From NCBI GenBank assembly GCA_001689485.1, contig LUJQ01000006.1, positions 1-26,324 of the forward strand: 26,324 nt of DNA. The letters are read 5' to 3'. The position numbers and the translations under genes are program-made. This DNA comes from Bacteroidales bacterium M6. Its GTDB lineage: Bacteria; Bacteroidota; Bacteroidia; Bacteroidales; Muribaculaceae. Positions within the stretch are counted from its first letter, which is position 1. Each line of letters begins with the position of its first letter. Under the pieces are notes generated by a model. It made no database searches. It saw only the letters and a program-made list of their open reading frames with translations, and was not told the DNA's origin. Below, in pieces: positions 20,531 through 26,324 of the stretch.

Positions 20531-22228
20531 CTAATCACGGTCTTGAATGCTTCGTCCGGGAAAGCGTTTGTCAACGGGATTTGTCGGTTTTGCCGCCTTG
20601 TTGCTGTCCTCCTCATCAACCTCAATCACCTCGGTAGGCTCGCCATATTCCGCTTCGACTTCGGCCTTGGCTTTAGCCGGGATTTCGGCTTTGATACGAA
20701 GTTCTTCTTCCCATTCATCGCGTATCTGCTCGTAGTCGTTAAGGTGAGCGTTCCCAATGTTTTCTATTGTTGCTTTTCGGGATTGTACGCGGGCTGATGC
20801 TTTGTCGAGTTCTCGTTTGAGTACTTCGGACTCGTTTTCAGGAATCCAAAATTCCACTCCACAGCTTGTGCGCATCTTTGCGATTTCTCCCTGCGACCCG
20901 GTCGCTTTATCCACAAGTTCCTTAAATATCTTGACAAGATATTTCAACTGCGGATAAAGTTGAGTAAAGGCGAGTTTGCACCAGATTGTTTCGTCGGCAT
21001 ACAGCAGCTTCATTGAAGCACTTGACGGGTCACCGCTGCGGAACACTTCTGCCGTGACATTCGCCGACATTGAGGACTTGATAATGCTCTCGCGCTTGTT
21101 GCCTGCGTCAATAGTGGCGATATTAGAGAGGTCGGGCGGCGTAAGGAACTTCGCGTCGGAGGCCGCAAGTTCTTCCATTGTGCCCTTTACGCCGATTATC
21201 TTGCCCGTGCTGTCCTTGTTTGGCAAGTCCTCAATATTGGCGGCTTTGACGAAAAGTATTGCCTGCGACACAGATTTGACTCCGTCGGCTACAAAGGATG
21301 CCGAGCTTTCAAGAGCGCATATCTCCTGCTCCACATCGCCAGATGGAATATCATCAACCCTCCAATACACGCATTGTATCAAGCCGTCAGGTATCTGCGT
21401 CTTTGTCCGACGCACACAATGCCATCCGTCCTCGCTCTTTTCAATTGTGTCCCATTTAAGACCTTTGGCGAACCATCCTGAGAATTTAGACCACCATGAC
21501 AAGTTTTTCTCTTCGTCCTTGTCGCCCTCTACCCACGTTTCAATGTGCGTCGAGGTGAATTTGTCACAAGCCCGCTTGCCTCGGAGGATATAAAAGCGGT
21601 AAAGCACGGGGTTGTAATTCTCATCATAGTCAGGGCAGAGAATATCTCCTTTGAGATAACTGAACACTTGATAATAAAGCTCGCCATCCAACATATATGG
21701 ATATATCGCGCCGTCAGCCGTGGTATAGAGCGACCATACGAGTTCTTGCCAAGCCGTTGCAAGCCCCATGCTGTCTTTCCAAGAGTTCAATACAGACCCG
21801 TTGTTGTCTGATTTGTCTTCCGGGCTTATCCACAACTCGCCGCCCCCCATATATGCCGCCTTTGAGCCGTTGATGCGTTTCTGATAACCGAAGCGGACGG
21901 TTTCGAGTTTGTCAAAGTCGGTAATATACCACTCTTTGACTGCATTGCCATCCTCATCCTTAATAGGATTGCCCTGCGCGTCTTTCTTTACACGAACATC
22001 ATATATAGGGCGCATCGACATATACCTGGAGTTGATTCTGTGCGCTGACGATGTGTTCTCGCGGACGAAATCTTCCTGTGTGTAGTTGTCGTAGTCGCCA
22101 TCATTCTGCGTCAGCATAAGAGGGTCGTAGTAGTAGCTGGCGGCAACAGGTTTGTGCCGCTCTACTGCATCGGGAGCGACCCTGCGCCGCCAGAATGCTT
22201 TTTTGAAATGGGATGATATATTTTCCAT
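20531..22228 (-). CDS. Portal protein (565 aa)
   Basis: Forms the dodecameric ring at the capsid vertex through which DNA is packaged. Assignment rests on position directly after the large terminase, length, and layout: an N-terminal part with YYYDPLMLTQNDGDYDNYTQ and SSAHRINSRYMSMRPIYDVR, a wing/stem region, and a C-terminal helical part with EIAKMRTSCGVEFWIPENES and a long coiled helix before an acidic tail. I use Met at 22228, 11 nt after the terminase stop. Frames are open to 22288, but that extension overlaps the terminase. Specific family not named. Confidence 0.85.
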   Translation of the reverse strand: MENISSHFKKAFWRRRVAPDAVERHKPVAASYYYDPLMLTQNDGDYDNYTQEDFVRENTSSAHRINSRYMSMRPIYDVRVKKDAQGNPIKDEDGNAVKEWYITDFDKLETVRFGYQKRINGSKAAYMGGGELWISPEDKSDNNGSVLNSWKDSMGLATAWQELVWSLYTTADGAIYPYMLDGELYYQVFSYLKGDILCPDYDENYNPVLYRFYILRGKRACDKFTSTHIETWVEGDKDEEKNLSWWSKFSGWFAKGLKWDTIEKSEDGWHCVRRTKTQIPDGLIQCVYWRVDDIPSGDVEQEICALESSASFVADGVKSVSQAILFVKAANIEDLPNKDSTGKIIGVKGTMEELAASDAKFLTPPDLSNIATIDAGNKRESIIKSSMSANVTAEVFRSGDPSSASMKLLYADETIWCKLAFTQLYPQLKYLVKIFKELVDKATGSQGEIAKMRTSCGVEFWIPENESEVLKRELDKASARVQSRKATIENIGNAHLNDYEQIRDEWEEELRIKAEIPAKAKAEVEAEYGEPTEVIEVDEEDSNKAAKPTNPVDKRFPGRSIQDRD

Positions 22229-22239
22229 GCTGAATTGAG

Positions 22240-23985
22240 TTATCTGAATCTTCCGCCCCATGGATTTGCTATTTGAGGTCTGCGACACCAGTTCCGGTAC
22301 ACATCATCCTGCACCACGGGTTTGGGTTGCTTCTTTGGCTTGGCATCAAGGAAGAAGTACATGAAGAGCATAATTGTGTCGAATAGGTCGGGCGAGGACT
22401 TGAACTTCGCTTTGTATTCATCCTTGCTTCGGGCATATCGCTTGCCGTTTCGCATCTCGAATATCAGCACGTTCATCTCGTCGAAGAGTACATCTTTCAC
22501 CCGGCGCATCTCGCCCTTTTTGCCGTAGGGGATAGTCAAGTCCTCCGGGATGGCAAAAGACAGTTCGCCCTTTTGGAGCATCACTTCAAGTCGGGACAGA
22601 AGCTGTGAGCGGAGATTGAAATATGCGTCGAGGTTGACGGGGTTTCCCTCCTTGTCGAGTTCCTGTATGGGGCGGCGGTTGGCGGTGAGCGGCACGCCGG
22701 AGGTGTATGCACGGAGGTAGTTGCCTATACCTGTGGCATCGAAAGCGAAGTTCGCCACGGGGACATTGTATTGTCGGAGATTGGAGTCAATCCAGCTTAC
22801 AAGCTCTTTCGGGTCGCCTCGAAATGTCTTTATGGTTATGAGCTGATTGCCTTTGAAAATGCACATCGGGCAGTTGTCGGAATCGGTGTTGCCTCCCGAC
22901 ACGTCGAGGGTGGCGTACATGTTTTCGTCACCGTTGACAGGATTCCGCCAAAGGTCATGAATCATCTGACGGTTGACGTTGATTTCCTCGTTGTCAATCG
23001 GTCCGAAGTAGCCGCCTTTCAGTACGGCTCGTTGCTGCGCTCCGGTCTGCATAAGGTTGGCGACAGACTGGCCACCAGTAGAGGCCACAAGCATACGGTT
23101 GTCGGCGGCCTCGCCCGTGAAAGCGGTAAATGATTTTACCATGTCGGCTTCGGTCAGCCCCGCCTCTCGGTCTTTGTCGGAAATGACGATATTTGCCGCT
23201 CTTGCCACTTCTTCGGGTGTGTCACCCCAGATATAATCGTCAACCGAAGTTCCGGCTTTATAATAATAGCGTGTCGCTCCGTTCATTTCTGGCTTGAAAT
23301 ACCAATCTGAGCCTATATATCCGGCGTTTATAAGATTTCGGGTGAGATAATGGTCGGGGCCGGGGGGATTAAACGAATAGGTTGATTGCGGTATCATACC
23401 CGAATCATCACGGTTACGCGACTGCCAATAGTCATATTCAAACTCCGACATTGAATCCGCCTCGTCGAATTGCTGTAAACCGTTCTGATTTTTCTTTGCC
23501 AATTCTATGAACTGCGCTCTTTCGGCAGGGTTGTCGGTGTTGAAGTTGGTGTGGGCGAGACGGTGCTGAGACAACCATTGTGACCAATAGAACACGGGGA
23601 TTTCAGCTGTATTGTAATTACATCCTGCAAACGCACCAAGTACAATCTCATTGTCACGGAAAATCGAACCACCTTTTTTAGAGTCTTGCAGACGCTTTGA
23701 AATCATCGCTGAGGAAAACCCCTTTTTGTCAATGCCGTATAAAACCTTAAATATCATCGAAAAGGTTTTACCCATCGTCGCTGCGCCACATAGGTATATG
23801 GTATTCGATTCGCAAGCGCAGAAATTTTCCTGCAACCCCGGTTGTGGAATATAGTCCACCTTGTCACGCAACAAGAAGCCTCCCACCTTAGTCCAGCCTT
23901 TCGACTTGGCGGTAGGAAGCTCCCGCTCCACTTTCGGGTAGAGTGCCGGAAATGTGATTTTATTACTTAGTAATCTGAACGCCAT
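22240..23985 (-). CDS. Terminase large subunit (581 aa)
   Basis: Packaging motor: ATPase plus headful nuclease. Walker A-like GAATMGKT (67-74), Walker B QQFDEAD with the catalytic Glu (171-177), coupling motif region SFNPPGPDHYL (204-214). Nuclease domain with Asp361 (YATLDVSGG), Asp416 (FAFDATGIG) and Asp533/536 (SPDLFDT), the RNase-H-like acidic triad. I chose the second in-frame Met at 23985: the upstream one at 24012 gives the odd repeat MAFRLFFRLMAFRLL and would translate the leader hairpin and its U-tract. First gene of the minus-strand late unit. Confidence 0.93.
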   Translation of the reverse strand: MAFRLLSNKITFPALYPKVERELPTAKSKGWTKVGGFLLRDKVDYIPQPGLQENFCACESNTIYLCGAATMGKTFSMIFKVLYGIDKKGFSSAMISKRLQDSKKGGSIFRDNEIVLGAFAGCNYNTAEIPVFYWSQWLSQHRLAHTNFNTDNPAERAQFIELAKKNQNGLQQFDEADSMSEFEYDYWQSRNRDDSGMIPQSTYSFNPPGPDHYLTRNLINAGYIGSDWYFKPEMNGATRYYYKAGTSVDDYIWGDTPEEVARAANIVISDKDREAGLTEADMVKSFTAFTGEAADNRMLVASTGGQSVANLMQTGAQQRAVLKGGYFGPIDNEEINVNRQMIHDLWRNPVNGDENMYATLDVSGGNTDSDNCPMCIFKGNQLITIKTFRGDPKELVSWIDSNLRQYNVPVANFAFDATGIGNYLRAYTSGVPLTANRRPIQELDKEGNPVNLDAYFNLRSQLLSRLEVMLQKGELSFAIPEDLTIPYGKKGEMRRVKDVLFDEMNVLIFEMRNGKRYARSKDEYKAKFKSSPDLFDTIMLFMYFFLDAKPKKQPKPVVQDDVYRNWCRRPQIANPWGGRFR

Positions 23986-23991
23986 AAGCCT

Positions 23992-24064
23992 AAAAAAAAG
24001 CCGAAAAGCCACCTATCCCGTATTGGGTCAAGTGGCTCTGCGGCTCTAATTCAGCGCAAAGATA
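23992..24064 (-). promoter_or_regulatory. Terminase promoter and leader hairpin with U8 tract
   Basis: On the minus strand TATCTTTG (24064-24057) fits the -7 box. No good -33 box was found at 20 nt. The leader then folds as AGCCG/CGGCT (ends 24045 and 23999) and AGCCAC/GTGGCT (24037-24032/24012-24007) with CCC/GGG inside, and runs into eight U (23999-23992) seven nt before the start codon. This is a terminator-like attenuator. The element at 24905-24953 has the same order of segments. Confidence 0.62.
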
Positions 24065-24095
24065 ATAATTTTCTACAACAAAACTTTAATATTTG

Positions 24096-24126
24096 TTGTG
24101 TAATTCAAATTATTATCATAATTTTG
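24096..24126 (+). promoter_or_regulatory. Bacteroidetes-type promoter for the Com-like gene
   Basis: TTG (24096-24098), a 20-nt spacer, TAATTTTG (24119-24126). The ATG at 24132 follows 5 nt after the box, so a leaderless or nearly leaderless transcript is expected. It is divergent from the terminase promoter within the 146-nt gap. Confidence 0.68.
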
Positions 24127-24131
24127 CGCTT

Positions 24132-24278
24132 ATGAAAGATGTTATCAAGTGTCCGTACTGCGGTAAAACCCTTGCAAGATATGAAGATGTCGTAGGCAGA
24201 GGCGACTTGTATCTGTTTTGCAAGCGATGCAAAAAGGAAAGACACATACAGATAGCGACATTAAGCCTTGACAGGTAA
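24132..24278 (+). CDS. Com-like zinc-finger protein (48 aa)
   Basis: MKDVIKCPYCGKTLARYEDV with LFCKRCKKERHIQI gives CxxC-x19-CxxC and matches the layout of the Com family of phage Mu, whose founding member binds mRNA and opens a hairpin that blocks translation of mom. Length is slightly shorter than Mu Com. The frame is open from a TTG at 24093, but the promoter box and the ATG at 24132 favour the short form. Overlap-free, 1 nt before the HNH gene. Binding of phage leader RNA is a family-based guess. Confidence 0.75.
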   Translation: MKDVIKCPYCGKTLARYEDVVGRGDLYLFCKRCKKERHIQIATLSLDR

Positions 24279-24279
24279 A

Positions 24280-24828
24280 ATGAACGAAGAATGGCGTGAC
24301 ATACAAGGTTATGAGGGACTTTATCAAGTTAGCAATCTTGGTAAGGTCAGAAGTCTTGACCGTGAAATAACTGCTGTTTCACGGTGGGGCACGCCTCAAA
24401 AATACACAGCAAAAGGACGCGTTTTGAAAGGGTCATTCTCTACTGTTGGATACCCACAAGTGCAATTATCAAAAGAGGGTACAATAACCACATATCAAGT
24501 ACATCGACTTGTGGCAATGGCGTTTCTTGCCAATCCCGATAATTTGTCCGAAGTGAACCATAAGAATGAGGATAAATGCGACAATAGAGCTTGCAACCTT
24601 GAATGGTGCGACAGAGATTACAATGCTCATTACCTAAATGCTTGCACAAGACACGCTCATAAAATTTGGAAACGTGTTAGGCAGTTTACGTTAGATGGGA
24701 AATTCATAGCCGAATATCCCTCTGTGAGTGAAGCAAGCAAAGCTAATGGGATAAGCGTGTCTTATATCAGCAAAGTTATTCACGGAGTGGTGAGCCAAGC
24801 AAATGGGCATCGCTTTGAATTAGTTTAA
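24280..24828 (+). CDS. NUMOD4/HNH homing endonuclease with NUMOD1 tail (182 aa)
   Basis: NUMOD4 opens the protein (EEWRDIQGYEGLYQVSNLGK then VRSLDR). The HNH core follows: VHRLVAMAFLANPDNLSEVN, HKNEDKCDNRACNLEWCD (about residues 75-110). A NUMOD1-like helix-turn-helix (YPSVSEASKANGISVSYISK) ends it. This is the classical layout of HNH homing nucleases of phages. Start at the ATG at 24280. A TTG at 24268 is in frame but within the preceding gene. Sits between the Com-like gene and the structural genes. Confidence 0.92.
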   Translation: MNEEWRDIQGYEGLYQVSNLGKVRSLDREITAVSRWGTPQKYTAKGRVLKGSFSTVGYPQVQLSKEGTITTYQVHRLVAMAFLANPDNLSEVNHKNEDKCDNRACNLEWCDRDYNAHYLNACTRHAHKIWKRVRQFTLDGKFIAEYPSVSEASKANGISVSYISKVIHGVVSQANGHRFELV

Positions 24829-24904
24829 TCAGCAATATGGGAACACGTTGAAAAAGACATAGCAACTCGCTTATTGTGAGTATCTAAAATATTAAATATA
24901 AATA

Positions 24905-24953
24905 GAGCCGAGAGCCGATTACCCCACAAGGGATAGTCGGCTCTTTTGCTTTT
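24905..24953 (+). promoter_or_regulatory. Leader hairpin ahead of the scaffold gene
   Basis: GAGCCGA occurs twice in tandem (24905-24911, 24912-24918). One TCGGCTC (24937-24943) can pair with either. CCC/GGG lies inside, and TTTTGCTTTT follows. Segment order and the GGGATAG stretch match the terminase leader on the minus strand. No TAnnTTTG box was found upstream within the 142-nt gap, so the promoter is unclear. The gene starts at 24971. Confidence 0.6.
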
Positions 24954-24970
24954 AACACAAAACCAAAAAT

Positions 24971-25657
24971 ATGATAAACAAAATCAAGGAAGCCCTAATA
25001 ACAAGGTGGAGCAACCAACTTGGGATAAAGGATGAAAAGGTATTTGAGGGGGTAGCCATTTCCGTAGAACCCTTTATCACAAGCGATGAACAGCTAACTC
25101 AATTCGTGGAGGGAGCTAAGAGTATGCTTACACAACCTCAGAGCTATGCCGACAAGGTACGCACAGAGCTAAACGCCAAACTCAAAGAGGCGGAGAGCGC
25201 GAAAGCGGAACTTGAAGCCAAGCTCAACGGCAACCAACCACCCGAACCGAAGCCTAACGAAACGCCGGACATCACCGCGCTTATCGAGGCGGCACTTGAC
25301 AAGAAGCTGAACCCGATAACCGAGAGGCTGACACAGTTTGAAACCGCGCAGTCGCAGAAATCGGCAGTGGCCGCACTCGACAACCTCAAAGCATCGTGGG
25401 ACTATGCCAAGGGCTATCCCTCAGAGTGCGAGGATGCTTACGAGCGTGTGATGGAGCTTTACGAAGTCAGCGGAAAGAAATGGACTGCTGACGAGCTTAC
25501 CACCAAGTTTAAGGAAAAATTCAACAAGGCGGTGAGCAAGAAAGGCGTAGACACAACCAAGCCATTTCAGAGTGACGGAGGAGTGGGGACAGACCCGAAA
25601 GAAGCGGACGCTGCTTTTGCGGCTGAAATCCGCAGGGCACTCGGCAAGGAGGAGTAG
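24971..25657 (+). CDS. Capsid scaffolding-like protein (228 aa)
   Basis: Highly charged, without Trp-rich core, and with a predicted coiled coil at about residues 55-90 (KVRTELNAKLKEAESAKAEL). A Pro-rich linker (NGNQPPEPKPNETPD) and a second helical part (EAALDKKLNPITERLTQFET) follow. Composition and position right before head-fibre/capsid-type genes fit a scaffold that is removed after capsid assembly. No protease gene is visible in the window. Assignment is by layout, not by a clear domain. Confidence 0.7.
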   Translation: MINKIKEALITRWSNQLGIKDEKVFEGVAISVEPFITSDEQLTQFVEGAKSMLTQPQSYADKVRTELNAKLKEAESAKAELEAKLNGNQPPEPKPNETPDITALIEAALDKKLNPITERLTQFETAQSQKSAVAALDNLKASWDYAKGYPSECEDAYERVMELYEVSGKKWTADELTTKFKEKFNKAVSKKGVDTTKPFQSDGGVGTDPKEADAAFAAEIRRALGKEE

Positions 25658-25705
25658 TTGCCATTCAATCAACCAGATTATTAACATCTAAAATTCCGAA
25701 CATTA

Positions 25706-26101
25706 ATGGCAAAGAATTATGGTAATTCGCATGGTATCAAGGAATACCCCAGTGTTGGCGTAAGGACGCTCAACGCATGGCATCGAATCACCTCCCGAAT
25801 TCCCGTGGGCGGAGTCCTCGCCAAGAGTGATGAATGGCCGGAGGGTAAGGTGATTCCACTCGGCACTCCCGTGTCAATGACCGAGATTGGCGGCGCAGCT
25901 ACCGTGGGCGCGGCAGCCGACCTCACGCTCCCTTACAGCGGGCTACTTGAACATGACACCCCGATGGGACCAGACTGCTGCACGCTTGACGTGATTGACG
26001 GCGGTGAGCTTCTGATTGACCGCATCGACGCTAAAATCTCCGACGAGCAGAAGGAAGCGGTAAAAGCCCGTATCAAGTTTTATCCCCAAATTAAAGATTA
26101 A
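25706..26101 (+). CDS. Head-fibre / decoration-like capsid protein (131 aa)
   Basis: Begins MAKNYGNSHGIKEYP and contains GGVLAKSDEWPEGKVIPLGT followed by PV. The 'x-GKVIPLGTPV' turn is typical of phage head-fibre and decoration proteins, which coat the capsid surface. The remainder is beta-rich with a short C-terminal helix. Lies 48 nt after the scaffold-like gene. Family assignment is likely, precise role (fibre or decoration) is not fixed. Confidence 0.72.
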   Translation: MAKNYGNSHGIKEYPSVGVRTLNAWHRITSRIPVGGVLAKSDEWPEGKVIPLGTPVSMTEIGGAATVGAAADLTLPYSGLLEHDTPMGPDCCTLDVIDGGELLIDRIDAKISDEQKEAVKARIKFYPQIKD

Positions 26102-26106
26102 GTCGT

Positions 26107-26324
26107 ATGAATATCGAAGAATTTGTAGCAGGCATTGATATTGCCTCGACATTGGACTTAAATTCGTCCTCACGCCTTCAGACATTCTATGACACCGCTC
26201 TGAAAGTCTATGAAACCACTGACCTTGAAACCGATGGTTTCACTAATGCGTCTATCAAACTTAATTCCGAGGTGGAATTTGCCGAAGCGAAGAAGTATCT
26301 GCGCGGTATGGCGACCTACACCAG
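26107..26324 (+). CDS. Structural protein, 3' truncated (possible major capsid)
   Basis: ATG at 26107, 5 nt after the preceding stop. The visible 72 residues (MNIEEFVAGIDIASTLDL, LQTFYDTALKVYETT, EFAEAKKYLRGMATYT) are helical and unremarkable. In many phages the major capsid gene follows scaffold and decoration genes, which supports but does not prove that reading. The window ends inside the gene. Confidence 0.5.
   Translation, partial: MNIEEFVAGIDIASTLDLNSSSRLQTFYDTALKVYETTDLETDGFTNASIKLNSEVEFAEAKKYLRGMATYT

Noticed and set aside
20051..20797. 248-codon plus-strand frame opposite the portal end and the next gene
   Set aside because: Crosses two well-supported minus-strand genes and has no recognisable domain.
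24082..24090. TTAAAGTT on the minus strand upstream of the terminase promoter
   Set aside because: It lies about 25 nt, not 46-47 nt, from the -7 box and lacks the leading C, so it is not counted with the four promoter elements.
1..26324. CRISPR array, insertion sequence, integrase or attachment site
   Set aside because: No regularly spaced repeats, no transposase or recombinase motif and no tRNA-anchored duplication were seen. An integrase may lie outside the window.

Overview
The window reads as part of a tailed-phage (or prophage) genome from a Bacteroidales host. The evidence is the packing of short overlapping genes, a large terminase, a portal protein, a 1831-residue tail-tip protein, HNH endonucleases, and promoters of the Bacteroidetes type (TTTG or TTG near -33, then about 20 nt, then TAnnTTTG near -7) in front of several transcription units. 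Most small genes belong to types I recall from gut Bacteroidales phages and prophages but that have no assigned function. No tRNA, rRNA, CRISPR array or insertion sequence was seen.

Layout: (1) 1-3944, plus strand, a tight early operon of small proteins ending in a D5/P4-type SF3 helicase. (2) 3940-13923, plus strand, a chain of transcription units, each opened by its own promoter and usually by a long structured leader: BRO-N/KilAC antirepressor-like protein (4133), an 86-residue basic protein (5173), a 14-gene run of small proteins (5642-11267) holding a sigma-region-4/alpha-CTD fusion, an ASCH-like protein and a DUF1064 nuclease-like protein, a 96-residue protein (11515), an HNH endonuclease with an SSB-like DUF3127 protein (11919-13241), and a second HNH protein (13399). 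(3) A hairpin terminator at 13951-13982 between convergent units. (4) 14002-23985, minus strand: terminase, portal, two small structural-type proteins, and the giant tail protein. (5) 24132-26324, plus strand, divergent from the terminase: a Com-like zinc finger, a NUMOD4/HNH endonuclease, then scaffold-like, head-fibre/decoration-like and a truncated structural gene.

The most unusual content is non-coding. Two leaders (4964-5172 and 11301-11514) share a conserved fold flanked by three copies of one segment in sense-antisense-sense order. The antisense copy can pair with either sense copy. One pairing ends 2-4 nt before the start codon, and the paired segments differ between the two leaders yet still match, so pairing rather than sequence is conserved. 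Two other leaders (5545-5636, 13302-13390) consist of two hairpins whose 7-nt loops are complementary to each other, followed by a U-tract at the start codon. A third leader (4006-4103) has the same architecture with unrelated sequence and a 9-bp loop-loop match. A third hairpin family precedes the terminase and the scaffold gene.

Four promoters carry the same 9-mer, CTTAAAGTT, exactly 46-47 nt upstream of the -7 box. The phage also encodes a protein joining sigma region 4 to an RNA polymerase alpha C-terminal domain with most DNA-contact residues kept. I infer, without proof, that this protein acts at those promoters, and that the leaders add a post-transcriptional layer in which the Com-like protein may take part.
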